The translations under genes were made by a program, and so were the position numbers. The notes under the pieces were generated by a model. That model saw only the letters and a list, made by a program, of their open reading frames with translations, ran no database searches and had not been told where the DNA came from. Below, piece by piece: positions 36,146 to 44,736 of a stretch of DNA of 64,000 nucleotides (positions are counted from its first letter, which is position 1; every line of letters begins with the position of its first letter). The DNA is from Methanonatronarchaeum sp. AMET-Sl. GTDB taxonomy: Archaea > Halobacteriota > Methanonatronarchaeia > Methanonatronarchaeales > Methanonatronarchaeaceae. Location of the stretch: contig NZ_CP122958.1 of assembly GCF_029854155.1 (NCBI RefSeq), forward strand, positions 1,164,001 to 1,228,000, written 5' to 3'.

Positions 36146-36613
36146 GTGTTTTATTTGATTTTTGATAGTTTGGTTAGGTTTGTTGGTGATGAAGATGGTG
36201 TGAGTCCGGTTATTGGTGAGATTTTGATGGTTGCGATTGTTGTTTTGATGGCTGGAATTGTTGCTGCTTTTGTTTTTGGGGTTGTTAGTGTTCCATCTCT
36301 TACTCCCCAGGCATCGATAGTTGTTGATGATGTTTCTTTTGAGAATGAGGATTGTTCTATTACTTTGTTGCATAAAGGTGGTAGTTCTTTAGATGTGGAT
36401 GATACTAGGGTTATTGTTAGTGATTTAGATGATGGTGAAGTATTGTTTTCTATGTTTTTGGGTGATGTGGATGGTGTGAGTGGTGAATGGTTGGTTGGTG
36501 AGAGAATTAGTTTTGTATGTGGTGAAAATGATTTTGAGGGAGAGGTTGAGGTTAGGGTGGTTGATGAGCCTTCTGGTGGTACTATTAGTGTGGATGTTGT
36601 TATGATTGATTGA
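36146..36613 (+). CDS. Archaeal type IV pilin
   Basis: A 155-aa prepilin with the class III signal typical of euryarchaeal pilins: a short basic/charged leader ending GDEDGVSPVIGEILMVAIVVLMAGIVAAFVFG. The conserved DG(V/I)SPVIG start of the mature protein follows the prepilin-peptidase site. The remaining 100 residues are an acidic beta-sheet head domain (DUF1628-like). It probably builds adhesion pili. Start codon choice within the first 10 residues is uncertain. Confidence 0.88.
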   Translation: MFYLIFDSLVRFVGDEDGVSPVIGEILMVAIVVLMAGIVAAFVFGVVSVPSLTPQASIVVDDVSFENEDCSITLLHKGGSSLDVDDTRVIVSDLDDGEVLFSMFLGDVDGVSGEWLVGERISFVCGENDFEGEVEVRVVDEPSGGTISVDVVMID

Positions 36614-36630
36614 TGGGTTTTAGTGGTTTT

Positions 36631-37233
36631 TTATAGTTCTTTTTTTATTGCTTGTTTTAGTTCTTCGTAGTTTTGTTTTTTTTCTATGTCTTTTACGTTT
36701 TGTTTTACGTCTTGTGATGGTTTGTATAGGTATCCTTTGTTTGCTTGTCTTAGCATTGTTAGGTCGTTGAAGCTGTCTCCGACGGCTATTGTGTTTAGGT
36801 TGATTTTGTTAAATGTTTTTATTGCGGTTAGTTTTATGTCTATGTTTTTTGGTGGGGTGTATCCGTTTAGGTATCCTTTTTCGTTCCAATGTAGGGTTCG
36901 GGCGAATACCATTGGTTTATTGAATTCTTTCATTATTGGGTTTATGAATTCGTAGAAGGAGTCTGTTAATATGGCTACTTGTGCTTTTTGTCTTGCCCAT
37001 TTGACGAATTCTGGTGCTCCTTCTAGTGGATGTATATTTTGGATTACTTCTTTTATGTATTCGATGTCTATGTCGTTTTCTTTTAATACTTGGTATCTGT
37101 GGGCCATTAATTCGTCGTAGTCTTCTATGTCTCTTGTTGTTAATTCTAGTTCTTTGATGTTGGTTTCTTCTGCGACTTCTTCCCAGATTTCTGGGATTAG
37201 TATGCTTTCGAGGTCTAGGCATATTATGTTCAT
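36631..37233 (-). CDS. thrH: Phosphoserine phosphatase/homoserine phosphotransferase
   Basis: A 200-aa HAD-family enzyme that closely follows ThrH: N-terminal CLDLESILIPEIW (ThrH proteins have DLE in place of the usual DxD), TTRDIEDYDELM, AILTDSFYEFINPIM and the acidic VGDSFNDLTMLRQA. ThrH dephosphorylates phosphoserine and can move the phosphate to homoserine. ATG 37233 gives the normal N-terminus. It could supply serine or threonine precursors; no other such gene is adjacent. Confidence 0.9.
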   Translation of the reverse strand: MNIICLDLESILIPEIWEEVAEETNIKELELTTRDIEDYDELMAHRYQVLKENDIDIEYIKEVIQNIHPLEGAPEFVKWARQKAQVAILTDSFYEFINPIMKEFNKPMVFARTLHWNEKGYLNGYTPPKNIDIKLTAIKTFNKINLNTIAVGDSFNDLTMLRQANKGYLYKPSQDVKQNVKDIEKKQNYEELKQAIKKEL

Positions 37234-37258
37234 ATTTATCAACGTTGATTTTGTTTTT

Positions 37259-37897
37259 TTATATTATGAGGTTTGTTGAGCTGTATAGAAAGATTATTCC
37301 GAATGCTAGGAGTGTTATAGCGCTTAGGTATCCGGTTGTTGTTTGGAATTTTTTGCTTTTTTCTGCCCCGATTTTCATTATTGCTGGAAAGGTTGTTATC
37401 CAAATTAGTATTCCTATGAAGAATCCTGCTAGTAGTAATAGGCTTCCTGTTTGGAAGTTTATTCCAAGTATGTCTATGTTTCCTGTTTGCAGTATTGTTA
37501 TTCCTACTGTCAGCCACCATATTATTTGATATGGGTTTGTTAGGGAGAGTGTGAATGTTTTGTATATACCTTTACCTTTGGTGTTTGGGGTTGTGGTTTG
37601 TTTTGTGGTTTGTTTGTATGTTCCGTATGCTATGTAGATCATTATTATTCCTCCGAAGGCCATTATTGTTGCTCGGAGGATGTTTGAATTATATATTATT
37701 GTTGTTGCGCCTATGAATGCTAGTATTAAGAATAATAGGTCTGCTGATAAGGCACCTAATCCGGCTTTGAATCCAGCGCTCCATCCTTTAAATACACTTT
37801 CTTCTGCGATTACTGCGTTTATTGGTCCTGGTGGAGCTGCTAGTGAGAGTCCTAGTAATAACCCTCCTGTTAGGGAGAGTAGTTGGTCTGCTATCAT
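37259..37897 (-). CDS. LysE/RhtB family amino acid exporter
   Basis: A 212-aa membrane protein with six helices. The N-terminal family signature is clear: GLLLGLSLAAPPGPINAVIAEESVFKGWSAGFKAGLGALSADLLF. The following helices (FIGATTII, AFGGIIMIYIAYGTYK, LTNPYQIIWWLTVGI) match LysE. Likely exports an amino acid or similar metabolite; the substrate is unknown. It lies 22 bases after the downstream cysteine-rich gene at 37920 on the same strand. Confidence 0.9.
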   Translation of the reverse strand: MIADQLLSLTGGLLLGLSLAAPPGPINAVIAEESVFKGWSAGFKAGLGALSADLLFLILAFIGATTIIYNSNILRATIMAFGGIIMIYIAYGTYKQTTKQTTTPNTKGKGIYKTFTLSLTNPYQIIWWLTVGITILQTGNIDILGINFQTGSLLLLAGFFIGILIWITTFPAIMKIGAEKSKKFQTTTGYLSAITLLAFGIIFLYSSTNLII

Positions 37898-37919
37898 TTT
37901 GATGTTTTTTAGAGGTTTT

Positions 37920-38171
37920 TTATAATTCTTTGTTGTATTTTTCCGCTTCTTTTTTGTTTACTGCGAACATTTCTCCTTCTTCTCCGGTGTATACTAATAG
38001 GCTTGTGCATTTTTGTATTACATCTGTTGGTCGGTATTCCTGTATTCGGGGTTCTTCAGGTGGTATTCCTATATAAATCCATGTGCAACAACTTACTGGG
38101 TTTTCAAATGGTTTTTCTTCTATCTGACATTCAAGTGATTTACCACAAGTGGGACATCCTACCTCAATCAT
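37920..38171 (-). CDS. Small cysteine-rich protein
   Basis: An 83-aa protein of unknown function. It has a CPTCG knuckle near the N-terminus, a CC pair at about residues 28-29 and one more cysteine in IQKCTSL, so it may hold one zinc. The middle (TWIYIGIPPEEPRIQEYRP) looks folded. It is upstream of, and probably co-transcribed with, the LysE-type gene. Confidence 0.65.
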   Translation of the reverse strand: MIEVGCPTCGKSLECQIEEKPFENPVSCCTWIYIGIPPEEPRIQEYRPTDVIQKCTSLLVYTGEEGEMFAVNKKEAEKYNKEL

Positions 38172-38240
38172 AGAAATAGGTATATTGTTACAACTACTTC
38201 ATGTTTTTCTAAGGTTTTTGATCGTTTTTGAGAGAAAGGG

Positions 38241-38519
38241 ATTTTTATTTTGTCTAAACTTTCCAACGTATCAAATGCTCTACATTTGGTGATGAACTTG
38301 ACGCTGAGTTTAATGCGTTAACAAACGTCGCTGTGAAAAGGGATATCCCAACACGGTGATAAGTTCATTGAGCCGAGATACATTCTGGTAAGATATGGCG
38401 GGGGCTACAGATGACATAGCCCGAACTGGAGATGATTTGGAGGTGAAAACCTAATAAGTCTAGAACCTTCTGAATCGGTGAAGAAAACCCAACACTTTCA
38501 GGGGTTTGGGAGGATGTCA
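38241..38519 (+). mobile_element. Solo IS605/IS1341-type right end with omega-RNA-like scaffold
   Basis: Non-coding DNA with RNA-like folding: ATGAACTT (about 38292) pairs with AAGTTCAT (about 38360) around ACGC/GCGT and GGGAT/ATCCC hairpins, followed by GGGGGCTA...TAGCCC. The end is GAAGAAAACCCAACACTTTCAGGGG-TTTGGGAGGATGTCA in outline: hairpin then GGGAGGATGTCA, the typical right end of tnpB-bearing elements, where the guide (omega) RNA is encoded. No tnpB remains. The final TCA is also the stop codon of the CPBP protease gene on the other strand, so the element sits exactly at its 3' end. Confidence 0.62.
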
Positions 38520-39470
38520 GATTATGTATATTGCTGTTAGTAGTACTACTAGGTTGTATAGTGTGTGTGCGACTATTGGGCCTATTACGCTGTTTGTTTT
38601 TAGGTATAAATATCCTATCAGCAGTCCCATTATGAATGGGCCTATTATTTGTATTATTACTCCGTAACTGGCGTGTACTAATGCGAATAATGCTGCGGCT
38701 GGAATTAAACCGATTCTTGTTTGTAGGTATCCTCGGAAGAATATTTCTTCTGATATTCCAGCTGATAGTGATATAATTAGGGCCATTATTGGGCCGAAAC
38801 CGACTATTTCTTCTAATAAGACGTTTTGTTCTTCGATTCCAAGGAAGTTTATTAGTATTTCGCTTAATAGGAATGCTATTATTAGTGATATTGCAGCGAA
38901 AACTATGCCTAAGAGTATGTTTTTGGTTAGTTTTTCCTTGTGTAGGCCGAGATATTTTTTGTAGTTTCCTTGATTTATGAATTTGACCCAAAGTATTGGT
39001 ATTAAGACGAATGGTATAAACATTAATATTGAATTTAGTATTAGTGATTGGGTTGTGAGATTGAATAGCTCGGTTATTTCCATTCCTACAATGTTTCTTA
39101 GTTCAAATGCGAGTATACCGTCTGATATTGAGTTGCCGAATATGAACCATATTGTTAGGGCTAATAGCATTAGCATTACGCCGTCTATGTATTGTGTTAG
39201 GTCGAGTTGGGACCATTTTTCTATTTTATCGGTTATTTTGTTGGGTCTTAGAACGAATGCAAATACAAAAAACGCGAATAGTAGGGATATTATTGAGGAT
39301 GTTATTGCCATGTATGGGAATGAGTAATCTATGTCTGGAAATATCTGTATTTCAAGGAGGTATATACTTAGGAAGTTGAAGAATAAGTATAGAAAGAATA
39401 GTCCTAAAACTATTGATATTATGTTCAAAGCGAGGGTCAGCCATTTTGATTTGCCTGTTTCGAACGACAT
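38517..39470 (-). CDS. CPBP-family intramembrane metalloprotease
   Basis: A 317-aa membrane protein with eight or so helices. The Abi/CAAX-protease motifs are present: AGISEEIFFRGYLQTR (EExxxR), FALVHASYG (FxxxH) and a final GPIVAHTLYN (HxxxN/B). Active-site glutamates and histidines are complete. Roles in the family range from prenyl-protein processing to immunity-peptide defence. ATG 39470, preceded by AAAGGTG, is preferred over 39494. Its stop codon is supplied by the end of the mobile element at 38519. Confidence 0.9.
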   Translation of the reverse strand: MSFETGKSKWLTLALNIISIVLGLFFLYLFFNFLSIYLLEIQIFPDIDYSFPYMAITSSIISLLFAFFVFAFVLRPNKITDKIEKWSQLDLTQYIDGVMLMLLALTIWFIFGNSISDGILAFELRNIVGMEITELFNLTTQSLILNSILMFIPFVLIPILWVKFINQGNYKKYLGLHKEKLTKNILLGIVFAAISLIIAFLLSEILINFLGIEEQNVLLEEIVGFGPIMALIISLSAGISEEIFFRGYLQTRIGLIPAAALFALVHASYGVIIQIIGPFIMGLLIGYLYLKTNSVIGPIVAHTLYNLVVLLTAIYII

Positions 39471-39723
39471 GTTTTTTTCACCTTTGAGGTTCACTGGTTT
39501 CTTTTTTTCTTGAAGGTTTTTCGGTTTTTATTTAGTTAAATCTCTTGTTTTTTCTTTGTTTTTAATTATTGTTTTTGGGTTAATTTTAATGATTAATTGA
39601 TTTATTTTGTTTTTAGGGTTTAGGCTTGCTTCTATTTAGTGAGTGTATATACTTTAGTTTTGAATAATACATAAGTTGGGTGAAAACCAAGTTATGGTTG
39701 TAGTGGCGGTTTGTTTGAGAAAG

Positions 39724-39735
39724 ATATATTTAAAA
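39724..39735 (+). promoter_or_regulatory. TATA box of mtd
   Basis: ATATATTTAAAA lies 14-25 bases before the ATG at 39749, so the message has little or no leader. The G/T-rich DNA just upstream makes this A/T block stand out. Confidence 0.55.
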
Positions 39736-39748
39736 TAGGTGTTTTTTT

Positions 39749-40558
39749 ATGTTGGTTGGAATTGGTAAGTTTGGTTTTATTGGGTCTTCGTTTGTTGACG
39801 CTTTGTTGGATGAGAGGGCGGATCGTGATGATGTTGATGTTAGGGTTGTTGGGTCGGGCTCTAAGATGCGGGTAGAGGATTGTGTTTCGGTTATGGAGTC
39901 TTTGTTGGAGTTTGATTTGGATTTTCTTATTTTGGTTTCGCCTAATCCTGGGATGCCTGGTCCGAGTAGGGCTCGTGAGCTTGCTGTTGGTAGTGGGGTT
40001 CCTTGTTTGGTTATTAGTGATCATTTGGGTGTTGGTAGTAAGGATGTTGTTGAAGAGTGTGGTTTTGGTTATATTTATGTTAAGGGGGATCCTTTGATTG
40101 GTGCGCGGAGAGAGTTTTTGGATTCTGTTGAGATGGCTGATTTCAATTCTAATGTTTTGAAGATTTTGTCTTTGTGTGGTTCTTTTCGTAAGCTGCAGAT
40201 TGAGGTTGATAGGTTTTTAGGTTCAGATCCTGGAGATCCATATCTTCCCCGTTGTATTATTACTCCTGAGAAGGCTGTGGAGAATGAGTTTTCTAATCCA
40301 TATGCTGCTTCTAAAGCTATTGCTGCTTTGGAGATTGCGGATAGGGTTGCTGAGATAAATCATAAGGTTTGTTTTCAAATTGATGATCGTGAGAGGTATG
40401 TTCGGTTGGCATCAAGTTCGCATGAGATGTTGAGGAAGGCTGCTTCGCTGGCTGAGGAAGCTAGGGAGATTGAGAAAAATAATAACTCGGTTAGGAGAAC
40501 TCCGCATCTCTCTAGTGGGGATTGGGTTGAGAAGAAGGGTCTATTTGAAGACCTTTAA
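39749..40558 (+). CDS. mtd: F420-dependent methylene-H4MPT dehydrogenase
   Basis: Mtd interconverts methenyl- and methylene-tetrahydromethanopterin with coenzyme F420 in the cytoplasm, a core step of archaeal C1 metabolism. The 269-aa protein follows the family closely: GIGKFGFIGSSFVDALLDERADR, VSPNPGMPGPSRARELA, VKGDPLIGARREFLDSVEMADFN, and YLPRCIITPEKAVENEFSNPYAASKA. This strongly marks the organism as a methanogen or relative. The gene is monocistronic with its own TATA box. Confidence 0.97.
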   Translation: MLVGIGKFGFIGSSFVDALLDERADRDDVDVRVVGSGSKMRVEDCVSVMESLLEFDLDFLILVSPNPGMPGPSRARELAVGSGVPCLVISDHLGVGSKDVVEECGFGYIYVKGDPLIGARREFLDSVEMADFNSNVLKILSLCGSFRKLQIEVDRFLGSDPGDPYLPRCIITPEKAVENEFSNPYAASKAIAALEIADRVAEINHKVCFQIDDRERYVRLASSSHEMLRKAASLAEEAREIEKNNNSVRRTPHLSSGDWVEKKGLFEDL

Positions 40559-40570
40559 TTTTTTATTTTT

Positions 40571-40774
40571 TTAGGCTAGTGTTTTTTCGATTATTTTTGT
40601 TGAGCTTAGTATGAGTATTATGGTGATTGTTAGTAGTGCTATGCCATAGATGTCGAATAGCTCCATTATGTTTATTATCGCTGCGTATATAATTGCTATA
40701 ATTATTGAGAAGGTTAGTGCATATATCCCTATTTTTTTATCTGTTTCTTTATCGATTTCTTTTTCTTTATTCAT
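40571..40774 (-). CDS. Small two-helix membrane protein
   Basis: A 67-aa protein: a charged N-terminus (NKEKEIDKETDKK), then two hydrophobic helices (IYALTFSIIIAIIYAAII and IYGIALLTITIILILSS). It overlaps the end of the sugar-phosphate isomerase gene by 8 bases, so it is co-translated with it. No known family recognised. Confidence 0.65.
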   Translation of the reverse strand: MNKEKEIDKETDKKIGIYALTFSIIIAIIYAAIINIMELFDIYGIALLTITIILILSSTKIIEKTLA

Positions 40775-41813
40775 TTCTTTTTTCCTCCATTTTTTTTAAG
40801 TTGTTTTTTATTTGGGTTATTGGTTTTACTGGTGTTGGGTTTACTTTGTTTAGAGTGGCTAGGTATATGCTTACGTAGTCACCGATGTATACTCCGGTTA
40901 GCATTCTTGTTAATGGTGTTTCACCAGGGGCTGTTATTTCATTAATTTGTTTGGCATTACTAAATGTATTTTTTGTTGCTTTTATTAGTTTGTTGGCTTT
41001 TTTTGGTTCGTTTTGTTCCCGTATTATGCATACTGACATGTTTTTAGTGTTTGGGTCACTCCATCCAACTACTTCGTTGTGGTTTAGTTCTGGAAATCTA
41101 TTGAATACTGAGAATTTTTTTGAGTTTTCATTTATCTGGCATTTCCATCTGTATGCAACCGGCTCCATGTTTCTATATCCATAGATTACTGGGATTGAGT
41201 TGTTGAGGTTTTTAGCTATTTTTTTGGCTGTATTTTTTTTAATTGGGTTTTCTGGCTTGTTTTTTTGTTTTATTTGATTTAATGTGTTTATGGTGTCATC
41301 TATTTTGTTTTTTTCAATAAGACCTGAGTTTTGTAGTGTTTTTAGTAAGGGTAGAAATAGGTAGGGGAATGCCGCTCGTGGCTGTAAGCCTTTGGGTGGT
41401 TGATAACTCTTGATTTTGTTTTTTTGAGCCATTTTATTTAGTTTTCCATTTGATGTGATGCATAATATTTTACATCCCTTTTTTAAGCCATCTTTGAATG
41501 ATGAAAGTGTTTCCTTTGTGTTTCCTGAGTAACTAACTGTTAGTAACAAGGTTTCTTTATCGACGAATTTTGGTAAATCGTAATCTCTGTTTATGTGAAT
41601 CGGTATTGGGGATATGTCTCTTAGTAATTGTTTTAGCATATATCCACCGATTGCAGATCCACCCATACCGGTTACAATGATGTTTTTGGTGTTTGATAGA
41701 TCTACTTCTAGTTCACAATCTCTGTATGCTTTTAGACACATATCGGGGAACATTTCAAGTTCTTTTAACATGTCTTCACTGTCATACTGCTCTATTTGTT
41801 CTCTTGACAACAT
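40767..41813 (-). CDS. Bifunctional phosphoglucose/phosphomannose isomerase
   Basis: A 348-aa two-SIS-domain isomerase of the archaeal PGI/PMI family, interconverting fructose-6-P with glucose-6-P and mannose-6-P. The first SIS domain has VTGMGGSAIGGYML and LTVSYSGNTKETLSS, the sugar-phosphate binding loop. ELNHNEVVGW carries the catalytic glutamate and histidine region. The length is normal. It feeds sugar-nucleotide synthesis for the glycosylated surface proteins. Confidence 0.93.
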   Translation of the reverse strand: MLSREQIEQYDSEDMLKELEMFPDMCLKAYRDCELEVDLSNTKNIIVTGMGGSAIGGYMLKQLLRDISPIPIHINRDYDLPKFVDKETLLLTVSYSGNTKETLSSFKDGLKKGCKILCITSNGKLNKMAQKNKIKSYQPPKGLQPRAAFPYLFLPLLKTLQNSGLIEKNKIDDTINTLNQIKQKNKPENPIKKNTAKKIAKNLNNSIPVIYGYRNMEPVAYRWKCQINENSKKFSVFNRFPELNHNEVVGWSDPNTKNMSVCIIREQNEPKKANKLIKATKNTFSNAKQINEITAPGETPLTRMLTGVYIGDYVSIYLATLNKVNPTPVKPITQIKNNLKKMEEKRNE

Positions 41814-41900
41814 ACCTCGTAAAGATTTGGTAACAAAAGATTTAACTTTTTTGGAAATATCTTGCTCTAAAAAAAGTTTGGTTGACGCACCATATTTGTT

Positions 41901-41955
41901 GACGTCCTCTTCCTCCCTAGAGAAAGATATCGCTTACTGCTCTCTTAAACTCCCA
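41901..41955 (-). mobile_element. IS605-type palindromic end, diverged solo copy 3
   Basis: On the minus strand GTGGGAGTTTAAGAGAGCAGTAAGC precedes CTTTCTCTAGGGAGGAAGAGGACGTCAAC. It shares AGTTT(A/G)AGAGAGCAGTA with copies 1 and 2 and ends with GGACGTCA, an IS605-type end. It lies between two minus-strand genes. Confidence 0.5.
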
Positions 41956-41998
41956 CAAATGGTTTTAAAAAAAGTTGTTTTAGTGGAGGGAGTTTTTT

Positions 41999-43273
41999 TT
42001 ATTTTTTGTCGACTTCCACTCCGACTTTTTTTAGGTGGTTAAAGAAATTTGGGTATGATATCTTTATTGATTCAGCTGTGTTTATTGTTGTTTTTCCTTC
42101 TGCTTGTGTTGCAGCAATTGATAGGGCCATAACGATTCTGTGGTCGTCGTATCCGTTTAGTTTTGTTCCTTTTAGGCTGGATTCTTTGATTGTTAATCCA
42201 TCTTGGTGTTCTTTGATTTGGGCTCCCATTTTTTTGAGTTCTGTAGCCATTGCTTTTATTCTATCGGATTCTTTGTATCTTGCATGTTCTACGTTATGTA
42301 TTTTTGTTTTTCCTTCAGCTTGGGTTCCTATTACTGATAGTATTGGCAGTAGGTCTGGTATGTTTGAGGCATCTATTGTTATTCCAGTTAGAGGTTCTGG
42401 CTTGACTTTTACAGTATCTTTTTTATGAATTATTTTGGCTCCGAATCTCTCTAGTATCTCTAATATTTTTTCGTCTCCTTGTTTGCTTGGTGATAGGCCT
42501 TTCATCTCTATTTCTTGGTTTGATATTGCTGCTAGGGCTAGTATGTTTGAGGCTGATGAGAAATCTCCTGGTATTTTCATTTCTATTGGTTCGTATTTGT
42601 TGTTTCCTTTAACTTTGTATGCCTTACCTTCTTTTGCAATTTTTATTCCGGCTTTCTCCATTACTTCAAGTGTTATGTCTATGTATGGTTTTGATCTTAT
42701 TTTGGTTGTGACTTTTATTTCAGAGTTTTCTGGAGCTATTGGAGTGTTTATTAAGATCGATGATATGAATTGGCTTGAAATATCTCCTTTTATCTCGACA
42801 TATCCCCCTTGGAGTCTTCCTTTTATTATGATGGGGGCTGTTCCATTTAGTTTTGTACTATGGATCTCTGCTCCAAGGTCGTTAAGTGCGTTGATCAATG
42901 GTTCGTTAGGACGGTTTTTTAGTGAGTTGTCCCCTGTTAATACGGTATATCCTTTTTTTAAGTGAGATGCAACTCCTGTTAGAAATCTCAGTGATGTACC
43001 AGAGTTTTTTAAGTCTATTACATCATTAGGTATCTCAGGGTCGGCTCCAAATCCATCTATAACCAGTTCACTATCCTTTCTATCGATATCTGCTCCAAGC
43101 GCTTTACATCCATCAACTGTAGCTAAGGTATCTTCCGATAACAATGGGTTTTCAACAATCGATTTACCATTAGATAGCGAGGATATTGTGATAGCCCTAT
43201 GTGTATAGCTTTTAGATGGAGGAGCAACCAGTCTTTTAGGAGATATTTCTCCGCCTTCAATTTCCACATTCAT
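41999..43273 (-). CDS. aroA: EPSP synthase (3-phosphoshikimate 1-carboxyvinyltransferase)
   Basis: AroA joins PEP to shikimate-3-phosphate in aromatic amino acid synthesis. The 424-aa protein has the substrate-binding start PPSKSYTHRAITISSL, LKNSGTSLRFLTG, GDNSLKNRPNEPLINAL, GDISSQFISSILI, and RYKESDRIKAMATELKKMG with YDDHRIVMALSIAA. ATG 43273 is the family start; the longer frame to 43363 overlaps the promoter and the divergent regulator. No other aro gene is in the window. Confidence 0.96.
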   Translation of the reverse strand: MNVEIEGGEISPKRLVAPPSKSYTHRAITISSLSNGKSIVENPLLSEDTLATVDGCKALGADIDRKDSELVIDGFGADPEIPNDVIDLKNSGTSLRFLTGVASHLKKGYTVLTGDNSLKNRPNEPLINALNDLGAEIHSTKLNGTAPIIIKGRLQGGYVEIKGDISSQFISSILINTPIAPENSEIKVTTKIRSKPYIDITLEVMEKAGIKIAKEGKAYKVKGNNKYEPIEMKIPGDFSSASNILALAAISNQEIEMKGLSPSKQGDEKILEILERFGAKIIHKKDTVKVKPEPLTGITIDASNIPDLLPILSVIGTQAEGKTKIHNVEHARYKESDRIKAMATELKKMGAQIKEHQDGLTIKESSLKGTKLNGYDDHRIVMALSIAATQAEGKTTINTAESIKISYPNFFNHLKKVGVEVDKK

Positions 43274-43313
43274 TAAAAACCTATTTATTCTAAAAATAAA
43301 AGTAAATACTGCA

Positions 43314-43601
43314 ATGTTGACTGAGAATCTAGGGAAGGAGGTCGATTTACTTAGACGACACATTAAGGTGTTGAAGGTCGCTTATAAAAAAGGCCCGATC
43401 GGTATGGGCCATATCTCTGAGATTACAGGGCTGCCTAAACACAAAGTTAGGTACTCCTTAAGAGTTTTAGAGCGAGAAGGATTGATAGAGCCTTCTACCG
43501 AAGGAGCCAAAGTACAGAACATGGAGAAATTCCAAGAAAGATTTAACGAAGATATAGATTGTTGTATACAAGAACTTGAGGAAATAAGAAATCACATTTA
43601 G
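43314..43601 (+). CDS. Winged-helix transcriptional regulator
   Basis: A 95-aa helix-turn-helix protein: KVLKVAYKKGPIGMGHISEITGLPKHKVRYSLRVLEREGLIEPS is a clear wHTH with recognition helix PKHKVRYSLRVLE. A C-terminal coiled helix probably dimerises it. It is divergent from aroA with only 40 bases between the starts, so it may control aroA or itself. Confidence 0.8.
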   Translation: MLTENLGKEVDLLRRHIKVLKVAYKKGPIGMGHISEITGLPKHKVRYSLRVLEREGLIEPSTEGAKVQNMEKFQERFNEDIDCCIQELEEIRNHI

Positions 43602-43633
43602 TATTAAAACCTATATATAATTAGGGTAAACCG

Positions 43634-43762
43634 ATGAAATGTAAAAAATGTGGAGAAAAACTTGAAGCAGATGCTAAAGAAAAAGAAATACGGTGTCCTA
43701 AATGTGGAGATACGGAGAAAATAGAAGGTAAAGACGATAGATGCCTATTTAAAGTATGGTGA
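43634..43762 (+). CDS. Mini zinc-ribbon protein
   Basis: A 42-residue protein with two CxxCG knuckles (CKKCGE at residues 3-8 and CPKCGD at 21-26) and a short charged tail. It follows the wHTH gene by 32 bases and may share its transcript. Very small zinc ribbons of this kind are common in archaea; their partners are mostly unknown. Confidence 0.75.
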   Translation: MKCKKCGEKLEADAKEKEIRCPKCGDTEKIEGKDDRCLFKVW

Positions 43763-43814
43763 ACCAGTTTATACCATTAAATTATAAAATCACTTGCTAA
43801 AAACTTGCTCCCTA

Positions 43815-43862
<48 letters not shown>

Positions 43863-43887
43863 GCAAAGAGGATAAATATCTGGGTGT

Positions 43888-44640
43888 TTATTTTATTACT
43901 TCAGATTTGGCGTATCTTTCACCGACTTCATTTATTTTTATCTTAACTTCATCTCCTAACTCGGTGTTTGGTACGAAGATTACAAAGTCCTCAATCTTGG
44001 CTATTCCGTCTCCCTGGTTTCCAATATCAACAATCTCAACCTTTAACTCCATATCCACCTCAACCGGGATTGAAATAAAGTTTTTCCCAACGATATATAT
44101 CTCAGCGCTCTGATCCCTTGATGCATCAGGTGAATGCGCTTTTACAAAACTAAATTCCATATCAATCTCTTTATAGAAATCATCATACATATCTCCCTGG
44201 AAAACCTTAACCAAGAAATTTCCTCTAGGCCTTAGAATATCCTTAGCAAAATTTAATGCAGATCTAGCTAGGTCTATTGACCTGCTGTGGTCTATGCTCC
44301 AGTTACCAGATAAGTCAGGAGAAGCATCACACAAAACAACATCTGGTTCTCCAATTAAATCACGAACCTCATCCAATGTTGATTCATCTGTTATATCTCC
44401 AACAATCGTTTCAACACCATCTATCTCTTTAATTCGATTCAAATCAACACCAACAATCTCTCCATCAGATAGCTCTCTAGCTACCTGTAACCATCCACCA
44501 GGAGCTGCTCCAAGATCCACTACAGAGTCATTACCTTGAATCAAATCAAAACGATCATTAATCTGCTTAAGTTTATAAGCACTTCTAGCCCTATACCCCT
44601 CTTTCTTAGCTTTCCTCCAATAACGATCTCTATCCTTCAT
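43888..44640 (-). CDS. rlmE: 23S rRNA 2'-O-methyltransferase RlmE/FtsJ with TRAM domain
   Basis: A 250-aa SAM-dependent 2'-O-ribose methyltransferase of the FtsJ family. The K-D-K-E tetrad is visible: K23 in RARSAYKLKQI, D in LCDASPD, K in NFLVKVFQGD and E in SAEIYIVG; the SAM loop is VDLGAAPGGW. A C-terminal TRAM domain (about residues 190-250, DIGNQGDGIAKIEDFVIFVPN) adds an RNA-binding OB-like module, as in other euryarchaeal RlmE. It modifies 23S rRNA by family inference. Divergent from trmY. Confidence 0.93.
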   Translation of the reverse strand: MKDRDRYWRKAKKEGYRARSAYKLKQINDRFDLIQGNDSVVDLGAAPGGWLQVARELSDGEIVGVDLNRIKEIDGVETIVGDITDESTLDEVRDLIGEPDVVLCDASPDLSGNWSIDHSRSIDLARSALNFAKDILRPRGNFLVKVFQGDMYDDFYKEIDMEFSFVKAHSPDASRDQSAEIYIVGKNFISIPVEVDMELKVEIVDIGNQGDGIAKIEDFVIFVPNTELGDEVKIKINEVGERYAKSEVIK

Positions 44641-44736
44641 AAAAACACAACAAAAATCAATCCTGTAAACACGAAAAGTTTTCGATTGAAAAATCCATAG
44701 ACCTTAACAAGATATAAATACAATCCTTTTTTAGAT

